A program made the position numbers and the translations under genes. The notes beneath the pieces were generated by a model. It searched no databases. It saw only the letters and a list, made by a program, of their open reading frames with translations, and was not told the DNA's origin. Shown in pieces: positions 36,501 through 47,559 of a stretch of 64,000 bases of DNA. The stretch's first letter is position 1, and each line of letters opens with the position of its first letter. This DNA comes from Chondrosia reniformis (lineage: Eukaryota > Porifera > Demospongiae > Chondrillida > Chondrillidae), in contig OX359195.1 in NCBI GenBank assembly GCA_947172415.1, forward strand, positions 1,426,001 through 1,490,000. Direction: 5' to 3'.

Positions 36501-36886
36501 ACCTTAGCTGTCAACCTGCCCCATGGTTCCTACCTACCTACCTTAGCTGTCAACCTGCCCCATGGTTCCTACCTACCTACCTTAGCTGTCAACCTGCCCC
36601 ATGGTTCCTACCTACCTACCTTAGCTGTCAACCTGCCCCATGGTTCCTACCTACCTACCTTAGCTGTCAACCTGCCCCATGGTTCCTGCGCAAGAACGGC
36701 TTCCTGGACAACCAAGTCTACGTCTTCTTTGCCCATATTTGGGACAGAACCGATTATTTTCTGGTTACTTGGGTTTAGAATATTGAACACCTTTCCGTTA
36801 ATGGCATCTCTCCATCGTCCACCTATGAAGGCTTTGTGCTTGAGCAACCGAAAACTTGATAGCATCCCCTTAGCTAAATTCGCCAT
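30587..36886 (-). CDS. ALDH5A1: Succinate-semialdehyde dehydrogenase, mitochondrial, 10 exons, 494 aa
   Basis: Exons (minus): 36659-36886, 34930-35013, 34561-34731, 33992-34108, 33257-33400, 32411-32554, 31724-31879, 31481-31653, 30936-30994, 30587-30795. The joined frame is continuous and collinear with ALDH5 enzymes. It oxidises succinate semialdehyde to succinate with NAD, the last step of GABA breakdown, in mitochondria; the first 20 residues are a short basic leader. Family motifs: [21 protein letters not shown] (cofactor region), [10 protein letters not shown] with catalytic base Glu264, FRNTGQ-TCV with catalytic Cys298 (at the start of exon 7), EETFGPV, and [18 protein letters not shown] near the C-terminus. 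The residue two after the catalytic Cys is Ser, whereas the human enzyme has a second Cys that forms a redox switch. Introns carry SINEs, MITEs and minisatellites. Confidence 0.95.
31220..31400 (+). mobile_element. MITE-like family A fragment
   Basis: GGATTCACAAAAGATTAAG, CCCAGTGGAGAAGAAG and CCAAAGCTCTCACTAGG; the ribozyme-like core is deleted. It lies in an ALDH5A1 intron. Confidence 0.65.
32708..33195. repeat. 22-bp minisatellite in an intron
   Basis: Two interleaved unit types, CAGCCACTCCCACCCCAAAC and GTAGCCACTCCCACCCACAT, about 22 copies in block patterns. It lies in the ALDH5A1 intron between exons 5 and 6. Confidence 0.93.
33478..33740. mobile_element. MITE-like family C, foldback
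   Basis: GAAGGATCATCTTTCGAC at the left matches the inverse GAAAGATGATCCTTTTC at the right. Inside are TTTTGACCCTGAGGGTC, repeated TGACTCTCTCAG, and CAGGGTCGAAACGTCTGAC. The end GATGCAGTTAGAAGGAATCC is shared with the copy at 28.9 kb. Confidence 0.75.
34452..34535 (-). mobile_element. tRNA-derived SINE head
   Basis: On the minus strand TAGCTCAGTGGCAGAGC (A box) and GGTTTGATACC (B box) lie 30 nt apart. An anticodon-arm-like hairpin, CTGGT...ACCAG, lies between. Near-identical to the element at 61.9 kb. It lacks clean acceptor-stem pairing, so it is a SINE and not a tRNA gene. Confidence 0.7.
34785..34880 (-). mobile_element. MITE-like family A fragment
   Basis: ACTAAACCTAGTGAGAGC, TTTGGATGAGGATACAAAGA and CTTCTTCTCCACTAGGTCAG. 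It lies in an ALDH5A1 intron. Confidence 0.65.
35285..35400 (-). mobile_element. Second tRNA-derived SINE type
   Basis: On the minus strand TGGTCTAGAGCTAAGGC (A-box-like) and AGTTCAAGCCC (B box) with intervening arms of tRNA size. It differs from the SINE at 34.5 kb, so a second family is present. Confidence 0.55.
35455..35665. mobile_element. TIR MITE family E
   Basis: TATAGCTGGAAATATTGGC at the left is matched by the inverse GCCAATATTTCAGGCTATA at the right, with AATTTATTTTGGCGAATTGG inside. A second copy is at 41.2 kb. Confidence 0.7.
35960..36330. repeat. 16-bp minisatellite
   Basis: About 20 units of ACTTACATACACACAA and a Thr/Cys-rich open frame in several registers. The long open frames are a by-product of the repeat. 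It lies in intron 1 of ALDH5A1. Confidence 0.95.
36495..36690. repeat. 39-bp minisatellite that copies a splice donor
   Basis: Five units of GGTTCCTACCTACCTACCTT then AGCTGTCAACCTGCCCCAT. The last unit is the true 3' end of ALDH5A1 exon 1. Read on the minus strand, each unit has the exon end CTAAG followed by GTAGGT, a donor. Retaining one unit would bring an in-frame TAG (K-V-G-R-stop), so only the exon-proximal donor gives full-length protein. Confidence 0.93.
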
Positions 36887-37247
36887 AGTAATTTTCAGAC
36901 GCCCAACAGGCGACTAAACACACGGCTAAGGGCTTTTATTGCCTATTAGGGCGTCTAGACGTGCTTAGCTGATGCTCATAGTTATGAATGCAACTTATTA
37001 TACAGCTATATCAGCACATTTCAGGTTTACCAAATGTACATGTGTGAAGAACCACTACATCATGTAATGCAGAATCATGCACTTTTGAGAAATAAAAGCT
37101 CAAATAAAAAGGTGTTGCAAATGGAGTATTAACAGTAATTCATTAATCAGCTGAATGAAGACCTCCATTCTGAATCTGTTAATTTGTTGCTGATGCTCAA
37201 CCATTTTAATTACTTATACCATATTATATATGCAGCTGAAAATGTCG

Positions 37248-39721
37248 CTATATATAGAGTTGAACATTTTGGTATTCATGAGGGAGGGTCTGGCTTGTGT
37301 GACTTGTTGGACAGATCTTCTCAATAACAATGTATGAAGGGTTCTTGTTCATTATAATGGACTCGGAAGTGTTGTCTACATCATTGACCGGGCTTTCTGG
37401 TCTGTCTGCTGTTAGTTGACCTGGAGTAATCTTTTCCTCTTCTTCCTCCTCCTCCTTCATTAAATTGGATCCTTAAGTGAATGATGTACACATATATTTA
37501 ATGATGTATAACAAGTGGCATTGCATTAATATAAAGACACTAGTTAAATAATGTGACCGATTTTATATACAATGTAATATCACATTAACATATACAGTCT
37601 AGTAATATTGATTTATTATACTTGTAGAGCATAATTCATAAATATTGAATATATAATTGTTTCTTATTCTTGTATATATATATTATCATATTTACTAATG
37701 AAGACCATAAAGTATTCCTTGCTGCATATTGACACTCAATACTTTCTATATATAGCTCAATTCTTTCTTAATATACATATATATATAACAATATTTATAT
37801 GTTGTCCTAAATAATGTATTCAATTTATATATTATATATTATATTATATACCTTTTAGTTTCAATACTTGCGTATACAAGTAGAGAGAGACAGGAATAGC
37901 AGTGAAAAGTACCAATATTAGCAAAGGGGCAAGAATTCCATTTGATACAATTGATCCGATGTACCCTCCTATACCTGTGTAATGTATAATTATACGAGAC
38001 CCCTAGATTTAGTATATACACAGAACTAAGGACTCATGATTACTGAAGATAAAGAAGAAGACAAAGACTCCTTGAGTCAGGGGAATTCCCAGAAACAGAG
38101 AAACGGCTGTCCAGGCCCGGTGGAGAAGAAGAAGAGTAAAAGTATATAGGAACCTCTTGTATCCTCATCCAAAGCTCTTATAGGTCTAGTTCCCTATAGG
38201 CCTTTATTCTAAAGTACATATGTACATGTAAGAAAAATGGGGTATTTATATATGTATCTTGCACTGTGTACATATACGTATTAGAGAGAAATATACATTA
38301 TTAAAGAAAACAACAATATTAATGGGTACGTATAACAGTTACAAATGTATAGACTTACAAACACACAGATTTATATGAGGCCTTATCAGCAGGGGCTATA
38401 ACATACTTATCATATAGGTCTGCTAAGGATTACTTAAACTTAAGGCAAGTAATAAGGGTCTTCTTGGCTACTGAGGATTTGGTATATATACAATTTAGAC
38501 AGCTTATAGTTAAGACTTACTTGGACAGGTTTTAATCAATATATCAGCTGTATTACTTTCTTCAAGATGACCATCTGTTAATTGGATAGCACAAGTGTAC
38601 CTTAAGGTAGTAACAGCTTCAAATTTCTTCCCAATTCTTATTGTGCTTCCAGTTGAAGGGGAAGCAAGTGTTACTTCATAGAGGGAATTATGTGATATTC
38701 GTAGGCCATTCTCCTTCCAAATAACATCAGTAGTATTGGTGTAAGTCAGTGATTTCCCATTAACCCGAGACAGTAGATTATGATGAGTGCACACTAGAAA
38801 GAACTGAGCACCTTCACATATTTCAGCATTTGCAGCTTCTAAAGCAGTTTGACCTATATGACAATAATCATATACGTATACACTAAAAAGGATAATCTCA
38901 CACGCTATTTTTCTTATATGCTATATACTGTACGTCTATTTTAGAATATAAAGACGTCAACCTCTAGGGCATCCCTAATGCCTCATTCAACATTGATTGA
39001 AATATATATATATATTTCCTATGCACATGTACCACGATATATGTTGGTTTCACAGTTATCTGACAAATTAAAAATTTTTATTAATATAACACATGGTTTG
39101 AATATAAATTTTCCATAGGTTTTCTATAGTCCTATGGCCTTTTATATGCAGACTTTATCCTCCGTTTTCTAACAAACGGAGGCCTAAATAAGAAATCCCT
39201 TAATTTAAAACGAATTTTATACCCTATACTTTATGATGATATGCCCATTTTGTTTCTAGATCCTTTCTTGGAGCCATATGAATTATTTAATTACATTATA
39301 TTATATTATATTATTTATTTATTTATTTATTTATTTAGATTACCTTAGTATATTGTAACTTGCACTGTATATATAGCAATATCACTTATTAGTATATTTT
39401 ATATACAAGCTATGATAAGTGTCTTTGTAAGAGTGTTCATTACAACTATATAATTCTCACTTATTGTGGAAATGTTCAATCTGAAAGATAAGCTGCTCAC
39501 GTTTCTAGTCTGAGCTACTATAACTATCTCATAGGTGGTGTGTGGTGCCAATCCTGTGAAGTTGAAAGCATTGAGAGGTGTGATTATTGTGGTTTCTCTG
39601 ACAACTGTTACATTGAATTGGAAAGTGTATTTCTCAAAACAAACAGGATTGTGCATCCACTTCAGGAGAACAGCATTGCTGTGTCCTAATGCTTCCACAA
39701 GTATTGGCATCAATGGAATTT
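37248..39721 (-). CDS. Distal FN3-Ig-TM-tail exons, probable alternative end of the Ig/FN3 receptor
   Basis: Exons (minus): 39461-39721 (FN3: AVLLKWMH, TTYEIVIVAQ), 38521-38853 (Ig-like: FLVCTHH, RYTCAIQ), 37852-37974 (transmembrane, LAPLLILVLFTAIPVSLYLY) and 37248-37471 (tail to stop). There is no start codon or signal peptide of its own. The first exon begins in phase 1, exactly as the proximal transmembrane exon at 40820 does, so exon 41566-41841 can splice to either. That would give a 724-aa form: Ig-FN3-Ig-FN3-FN3-Ig-TM-tail. The tail has a Glu-rich start and two tyrosines, in SYIVIE and EYQNV; the second fits the YxN motif bound by Grb2-type SH2 domains. Alternatively this is a separate gene with an unseen first exon. 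Confidence 0.72.
37990..38230 (+). mobile_element. MITE-like family A copy
   Basis: GACCCCTAGATTTAGTATAT, GGAATTCCCAGAAACAGAGA and CCAAAGCTCTTATAGG. The CTGATGA core is deleted here. Confidence 0.7.
38231..38520. other. Intron sequence, nothing recognised
   Basis: AT-rich intron between the distal Ig and transmembrane exons of the receptor locus. Confidence 0.4.
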
Positions 39722-40018
39722 CTGTCAATAAGGAATATTTATTTAGAATGACACATACGTACATATATTATGTATATATACGTAGGTACTATAGACATAA
39801 ATGAATAGCAAATACAAATTCTCAAAAAGATTGTTATCCAGTGCAAAAATACTGTATGCATACTTTTGCATTATAAATGATAAAGGTGCATGCATATCTA
39901 CAATATACATGTATATGTATAAGCATGCAGTACATAATACTAATTGATGACTATATACTAATTTACGTATAGAACGTATATATGGTTTAATAATCAATGT
40001 ATATATGCAAGCACTCCA

Positions 40019-43000
40019 TTAAGTATTTATTAGTTTGGTCCAATATAGAATAGAAGTATTTATGACTTCCAGTATCTGTAAATATATATAGAAAAGAAAA
40101 AATAACATAATAACATACGTATGCATTCAGAATCTTTAAATGAATCCATGCACTTAATGTGGATAATGGAAGAGTTGAGTAATGCACTATACTATATAAA
40201 GAATATATATACACTGAGTGTTTAATCATAAGTCATTCTTTGGTATAATATAATATGCATGCGTATATACGTATACGCCAGAATTACAATGGGCAATTCT
40301 TGTATTAAAAACATTTCACTAAATATAGCAACCCATTTATGTAATTATATACAGACATAATGTAAACTCACTTATAATGCTTCGTGCTCCATCATGTCAT
40401 GTTATTCTACAAATTCTGGACTATTATTCTATATATATACGTATATATATAATGAAGTCACCAACAGTATACACATATATATTATATATATAATTTAATT
40501 TACCTTCAGTTCATGAGGTAATGTGACAAGTTCATTCCTGGCTATTTCGTTTCTCTGGGAAATTAACCATAATATTAATTAATATAAATACAGGTATATA
40601 TATACGTAGTGTTCAATAAATGGTATAATTTTGATATGTTACATGAGTACACACTGTTATAATGGCCAATGTAAACTCACTGTGGTTAATTTGGAAATGT
40701 GCTTCTTTTTTTTAATAGTTATAAATATACAAATCAGAATTATAACAGCTACTCCAACTGTTACAATAGCTCCAACAATAGCTCCAGCAATAGCTCCAGA
40801 ATTATTGGTGGGTTCAGTTTCTGCATAACATGTATAATATACATGATGGAAGAAATAGGGGACTTTATGATCAAACGCTGATCTTAGGATGTCTCATCAG
40901 TAGACTCTGGATTGACTCCACCCACTCATTTCTGCTGAGGAACTTGATGAGCAAATGGGGGTGGAATATATACAAGTTCATTTAATGGGAAACAGAGTCT
41001 CCCGCTAGCCACTCAAAATGATGGTTGAGCCATTGATAGCTGTTTTGTCCATATTAGGATTCATCAGTATGGCTAATAACTGCTAATAACATGCAGTTCC
41101 ACCCATTAGCTCATTGAGCTCCTCAGGAGACATGAGTGGGTGGGGTAAATCCAGAGTTCACTGAGATACATACAGTATAAACTTTAGAGAACAACGTATA
41201 TACATAAATAAATATCGTATATACTGTATAGCTGGAAATTTTGGTGACAAATTTATTTTGGTGGATTGGCGGCTTTGAGAGGAATCTGCTAATACTTCAA
41301 CAACCAAATTGACCATACAACTGTTTTGTCAGTAAAATCCCCAAATTAAAATCCCCAAATTAAAATCCCTAAATTAAAAATGCCATAATTTAAGCAATCT
41401 GCCAAATAATATTCTTCTGCCAAAATATTAATGTCTGGCTATATATATGTATATTGTACAGCTGTAGTATGTATAATACTTAAGGTAAACTTTAACAATT
41501 TTAAGTATTCTTATTCCTTTCAATTTGCTTTACATACAAAACAATGATCCTAATCCATAGCTCACCAATAATTCCTGCTTCATGAGGACTTTCCATACCA
41601 CTACATATTGCCATAATTTCTACCCTGTAGCAAACATCTTCTTCAAGACCTCCAATCTTGTATGCATTTTCAGAAGTATTTACCAATCCTACTAAGCTGT
41701 TAGTGCTATTAAGAATCCATTTCACCACAAATGTCCTTGATTTACATTCACTTTCAAAGCAGGAATCATTGTGGGTCCACTTGACAAATGCACTGTTTTC
41801 CCTTGTGTTCCTTTCAGTGATATCCGGTTTCAGGGGAAGTTCTGCCAATAATAGTACATGCATTAAATATAAGCATGCATGCCTGCAAGCATTATGATAC
41901 AAACATAATATAAGTCAATTAATATGGTTAATGTTATGCATTAATGGAGTATAACACTGTAAAATGGGAAATAATTGTGACGTCTAATAATTGCAAATTG
42001 TACATGTTTGAGACATTGGCAAAGTTTAAATGGCAATAAACAATACCCACTATACGACCAAACCCAGACAACTGCACCACAATCCACAATTTTTCAACTT
42101 TTTAGTTTTTAACTGTTTTGAGTGTGTGTACGTATGTATATATAGAGAGATTGTAGAGATTAATCTTCAGTTGAGCAATCAGTAACAAAAGTTCAATTAA
42201 TAATTAATAGAACGCTTCGACCCATAGGTCTTCTTCAGCTAAATGATGATGAGTGACAAAAAGGCCAGTTTAAATAGAACTGCTTTTTGTTGCTGATTGC
42301 TCAACGGAAGATTACAATATGAACTAAACTGGAAATACTCTATACCACCATATAGAGAGATGTATTTGAGAATTCTTCGTTATCAGGATGGCAGAGTACA
42401 AATATGTGCTGTGAGTATAGTAGCTAAATTATAAATGTGATTAATTAATGGCCTAGTTATATATACACTATATAGCTATATGATGATGGTAAGCAATTAA
42501 TAACTTGGCAACCTGTAATTGCCTCCCAGTCATCCAAGATTGAAAAATTCATTTGGGCTCATCAGTGTGGTACACTTCAGTGATGGTGAGAGTTTGGATG
42601 ACTGCCTTCACTTATTGATCCGCCACAAGTGAAACACTTGTTGTTTCATAATAAGTGAAGGTGGAGGCTACAGTATAAGTGAGACTGAGTTCTCACAACG
42701 AACTTAGTGCATGTTTCCGGTGATTATTTGCTTATCATCATAGAATTTGCACAGCTCAGTGCAATTACCTCCTTTAGTTTACTAAAGCTATAGCTATAGT
42801 TCCTTAAAATTGAGCATATAGTTTAGAGTGGGACTTCATCCATAAGGAATCAAGGAAACCACATGTACAAAGATTAAACAATGTCAGGTGTGATGTCACT
42901 GAACAAGACCAAGTGAAAATAAAAGACCTCTTGATCAACATTAGTCACCATGGAAATATAGGGGAACTTTAAGATCTATAGCCGATCTTAATTATAAAGC

Positions 43001-46000
43001 ATGGATATAATCTTGATATCAGTCACCATGCATATCATGTAAGATGGCCTAGGGTCAAACTATATACCCAACAACAGAAGAAATATACCAACTAGCTTCC
43101 TACGTATATAGATGCCATAGCTTAAAGTGAAATGATAAGCAATTATTATGGAATGTAATGTATAGATATGTACATATATGTACGTATGAAGAGCCTACCA
43201 ATGACTAAAATTTTATTGACGTTTGGTGAATCCTGTTTTCCATATCTTGATATTACTGCAGTGCTATTATCAACCCCTAATTACGCAAATTGGATAGTAT
43301 ATATAAAAGTAGAATAAGTTAGAAGTATGGGATGGCCATTGTTGCAACAATGAACAGCATATAATATAATAGAGTAAGGATTTCTTCTAACTGTGTCAAA
43401 CTTATCCTTAGAAAGGGTCATTTTTTGACTTTTAGAGCGTCTACTCTAAAAGTCGAAAGATGACCCTTTCTAAAGATAATGAATAGCACATCTGGAAAAA
43501 GTGTTGAAACAAGACAATGATCGTGAGAGATACAGCTACCATACAGAAGTGGCTGCTATCCATATACATCACTTCTGTGTTTGGATGCACCATGGATAGC
43601 TGAAGTAGGGATGGTCCACCCAAACACAGGAGAGGTACATGAGGTACAACAATTTCTTCTAAGTAGGGATGGCCAAAAATGATGGCTGTTCTACCCAATA
43701 ATAATTATTGAATAGAAGAGCCATCCCTACTTAGAGAGTACTACCGGTAATGTAAAAGAAACTGACATATACTATATAAGAATTATCAATGAACAGGTTT
43801 ATACTTACTATTGGAAGCCACAGCATAGATTTTGCTCTTCTCCATGCTCCCATCTTTATAGTTGTAAATGCAGGCATAATCAAATGGTCCTTTTCTGATG
43901 AATTCTTCTGATGTGTCAAGTGTGAGCACAGTCTCAGTGGAGCTAGGTTTGGAAATCCCCGCAATAACTGGAACACCCCTATCAATCCATACTATTGGAT
44001 CAGCAGTAGCTAGGTTGTCATTGGACGTTGGGTCGTCATGGGAACAGGTGAGCTTAAGAATAGTGCCAATACAAACAGAATCTTGAGATACTGAAACTGT
44101 CAAAGATTCTATGAATTATACAAACAATTAGTGCAGAGTTATATTTATATATTTAAGTATTTTTAAATTTTAGTTTAAAATTTGGTTTTCTAACATTATA
44201 CAGTACAAATAAGGTTAGGTAAAATGTAAATATTAAAAAGACATATATATACAATCAGGATAATTCAGCTATTATGACTTACTCAGAGTACGAATAATAT
44301 GATCTTCAGTTTCACTAGTATAGCCGTTGCTTCTAGTTTTGATAGTTACTTGATAGGTTGTGTCTGAGGAAAGACTGTCTACAGCTACACTGTCCTCATT
44401 TTTATCTGTAAACGTACGGCAGTTTTGAGTTCCTCCTTGACATATTTTTACTTCAAATGTGGCATTGCTGAAGCAGATGCTTTGATACTTCCAAGAGATT
44501 GAGAGATTTGTAGTCTTGGCCAGATACGTAATGTTATATGGAGGAGGCGGAGCTTCTATTGGCATACATATGTATATACAATGTATACATGTTTACACTT
44601 TTCTTCAGAAGGCTAAATTCTTATAATTCATCATTAAATTTTGTGGAAAATATATAACATTAATTGTTTAACAAAATTAATTAGAATTTAAACAAACAGA
44701 TGTAAATATATATAATTATCCCAGCTGAAAAAATGCAATTGGTTATAAATATATCTTTCTCCAGTATGCAGTATATAGTATACAGTAAGTCTAAGAATAC
44801 AGAATATTCTAAATATTTTCCTGTACATGCGCATGCCTTTTATCAGCAATGTCTCTAGGAATGGCGTTTTTTAGATTTTCAAATAAATTTGTATAAAAGA
44901 GATTTTGTATGTACTATACATATACAAAGAAAATATTATTTAATGGACAAATAAATTAAAATCAAGAGTATAATATAGATAAATTATAAGTGTACGTATA
45001 TATGTAGATTATAAAATTACATTATAAATTGAATGTAATTATTATATATATTGTGCAAGGAAGAGTACAGTACATCTACATTATGTGTATAGCAATAGGT
45101 ATACAATAACATGGAATCCTATATATTATATGGGTTATCTATAATAATAAATTATACTGTTATATGATATATTATAGCAGACATGTGTATATAAAGTAAA
45201 TAAAAAACATTTACAAAAATGATGTTAGAAGTAGGAATGGTAGTGTTCACTAATACATCTGAAAAAAGTATCGAAACAAGACACTGATTATATGATAAGG
45301 CTAATCATACAGAAGTTGCATATATACTAAAATTTAAGTAAATTAACCATACACTTCTGTGTTTGGGCGCACTAACCTTAAGTAGGAATGGTGCGCCCAA
45401 ACACAGAAGTGTATGGTTAATTTACTTAAATTTTAGTATATATGCAACTTCTGTATGATTAGCCTTATCATATAATCAGTGTCTTGTTTCGATACTTTTT
45501 GCAGATGTATTAGTGAACACTACCATTCCTACTTCTAACATCATTTTTGTAAATGTTTTTTATTTACTTGTATTCCCCCTTTTTTCCTCTTAATATTACT
45601 AGTTTTAAATTGATTTGAAAGTTTTCTTGGCGAAGATCTCAAAATAACGTCTTAGACAAGAGAAATTTGCCGAAAACCATGATCTCTTAATTAAAAAATG
45701 GCGTCCTAGAAGACCACAAATTTTCGCTCTTCACAATTAACATGCTTATTGTAGAGCGCATTCAGATTTAGGGCTGTCTATTCCCTAGCTCCGAAATATT
45801 TATGACGATTTATAACTAGTACGTGCCCGCATAAGTTCGCATATTAGCGCTAGTCTATTCAATAAAAGAAGAAGAAGAAGAAGAAGAAGAAGAAGAAGAA
45901 GAAGAAAAAATGAATTTTGGAAGTGGGTCTATTCCTAGTTAGCCGCTTTTTGAACGCTATAGAGCATGTAGAGCGTCGAAACATGTTTTGGCATTTAGGA

Positions 46001-47304
46001 AAGCGTGCATTAATCGCTGCAAATAACCGAATATAACCGAAAATCGCTTCGTTGGCGATTTATTAGGTGTTGATTGCTAATACATTGGATAGGGCGGCCA
46101 TTTTTTTTTCCGGCCATTCCTACTTAGAGAGTACTACCGTACTCTCTGATACACATATATACTTACATACATTTTGGCACCAAAATTATGCACGTACGAC
46201 GGTACGTATATATATGTATAAAACCCCTAGATTTAGCATGGAGCCAAGGAATCAGTACACTAGATCAAGAAAGACAGATAACTCTTGTATACTTCAGCTC
46301 TCACCAGGTTTAATTACCTATGGGCTATTTAATTTATTACAGGGTAGGCATATATATGTATAGCATGTAGGAAAATGGTGTATTTGATTATTAATGTGTA
46401 TAATATGCATTGTGATGTTGATTGATTGAATGGCATGAACACTTTGTACATCTCACCTTGTGGGTTAACTGTCATTTCATTGCTGCTCTGATAGCTACTG
46501 CTGTTTCTGATAAACACAGCACAGGAATAGTCAAATGATTTCCCTGAAAACATTTCCTTTGTGATTGTTATTTCTAAAGCTGTAGCAGTGTCATTAATGC
46601 TGAATTCAACTTCTGGTACCCCTGATCCATCAGCAGTAAATGCAATTCCGTTTCTCCTCCATTCAATACCAGTAAAATAAACTTGTGGATTAAGTTCAGG
46701 ATGGGTACATATCAGTTGATATGTCCTTTCAAAGCAGTATGGGGAAGATGGGCCAGTTAGAACAAGGTTGCAACCTCCTATAATTACATATTTTAATCTG
46801 TGAATCTTCTATATATATATATTATATATAATATTGAAACCTACATACCTTGTTCCAATCCATAAAGTATTACAAGCAGAATTAGGAAAAGAGGAGGCAA
46901 CCTATATACAAATATATACGTATGCATATTACATGAAATATATATGTTCGTACATAGCTACAGCAAACCATGAAACTTTGATTACACTAACATGTACTGC
47001 CACAAAACCAAATCTCAGGTTTCATGTATGTATCGCATCTAACCTATTTGAAACTTTTTAATGGGTGTTAATGATCAAGGCATTGGTACATTCATTGGTT
47101 TTTTAAAACTTTTAACTGTTACTTTTTGGAGTTAATACATACATACCTTCATTCTTTTGAAACCTGACAGTTCAAACATTTCAAAGAGGTTAGATGCTAT
47201 ATTAAACTCTAGATTTGTTCCCATATTCTGTTCTTACCAGACCATGCAATATACGTATAAATGATTAGAAATAAAATGGTACATCTGACTCACTTGGTAC
47301 TCAT
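40019..47304 (-). CDS. Ig/FN3 cell-surface receptor, proximal membrane end (493 aa)
   Basis: Exons (minus): 47294-47304 (ATG), 46849-46901, 46457-46777, 44283-44555, 43809-44108, 41566-41841, 40681-40820, 40504-40554, 40019-40075. Phases agree; all ectodomain exons are phase 1-1, one domain per exon. Order: signal peptide (PPLFLILLVILYG) split over exons 1-2, an Ig-like domain (Cys in LICTHP and YSCAVF), FN3 (LSISWKY, TTYQVTIKT), Ig-like (LKLTCSHD, YACIYN), FN3 (AFVKWTH, CYRVEIMA), then a Gly/Ala-rich transmembrane helix (IVGAIVTVGVAVIILICIF), KKKK stop-transfer and a short tail. There are many N-glycosylation sites. No kinase or phosphatase domain is seen. The last two tail exons are short and less certain. 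Ligand and family are unknown; an adhesion or immune-type receptor role is inferred from the domains. Confidence 0.78.
40870..41175. mobile_element. Foldback element in a receptor intron
   Basis: GATGTCTCATCAGTAGACTC and GACTCCACCCACTCAT at the left are matched, imperfectly and inverted, by ATGAGTGGGTGGGG and GAGTTCACTGAGATACAT at the right. Confidence 0.6.
41215..41450. mobile_element. TIR MITE family E, second copy
   Basis: TGTATAGCTGGAAATTTTGG at the left and CCAAAATATTAATGTCTGGC at the right correspond to the ends of the copy at 35.5 kb. It contains a triplicated AAATTAAAATCCCC. Confidence 0.65.
42160..42320. mobile_element. Penelope-terminal-like foldback
   Basis: TTGAGCAATCAGTAACAAAA and its inverse form arms. 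Inside, AACGCTTCGACCCATAGGTC then TTCTTCAGC gives a mutated CTGAAGA-hairpin-GAAGC core on the minus strand. Confidence 0.6.
43390..43740. mobile_element. Family C fragment joined to a family D foldback
   Basis: GACTTTTAGAGCGTCTACTC with its inverse forms a short family C hairpin. It is followed by family D sequence (GAAGTGGCTGCTATCCATAT, CACTTCTGTGTTTGGATGC, AAGTAGGGATGGCCAA). It lies in an intron of the receptor gene. Confidence 0.65.
45196..45567. mobile_element. Family D foldback, full length, 372-bp near-perfect hairpin
   Basis: The two arms (about 45196-45375 and 45393-45567) are almost perfect inverses, beginning AAATAAAAAACATTTAC and ending GTAAATGTTTTTTATTT. The spacer holds AACCTTAAGTAGGAATG. 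No coding capacity. Other, more decayed copies lie at 22.9, 43.5, 46.1 and 54.6 kb. Confidence 0.9.
45868..45906. repeat. (GAA)n microsatellite
   Basis: Thirteen or so uninterrupted GAA triplets in an intron of the receptor gene. Confidence 0.95.
46080..46385. mobile_element. Family D end plus family A fragment
   Basis: GGCCATTCCTACTTAGAGAG and GTACTACCGTACTCTC, then CCCCTAGATTTAGCATGGAG and a shortened family A body ending in ATGTAGGAAAATGGTGTATT. Confidence 0.55.
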
Positions 47305-47385
47305 CTGCAGGGCAATGGCTGGTAGAAAGCTTAAGGTGTATATATCCAAAAATGAGCTCTTGCAAATGGGGGAATTCAGTGCCAG

Positions 47386-47545
47386 CCCTTTATATAGCTG
47401 CATCTGTTCATCTTGATATGAAGCACTACAAATTCCAATAACAGTTTCTCATTCTAAGAAATTTGATATTGAAAACCAAAAAGCCATTTAAGATTGAACC
47501 TATAAGTCTAACTGCACATTCAGAATGAAATCACTGTGGCCAGGC
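47386..47545 (-). promoter_or_regulatory. Receptor promoter with TATA box; duplicated at 53.85-54.02 kb
   Basis: TATATAAAGGG on the minus strand (47386-47396) lies about 82 bp before the receptor ATG. The region from CCAGCCCTTTATATAGCTGC through GGCCAGGCAGTAAGTTA is repeated almost exactly at about 53846-54018, upstream of the RGM-like gene. Confidence 0.7.
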
Positions 47546-47559
47546 AGTAAGTTACACTG

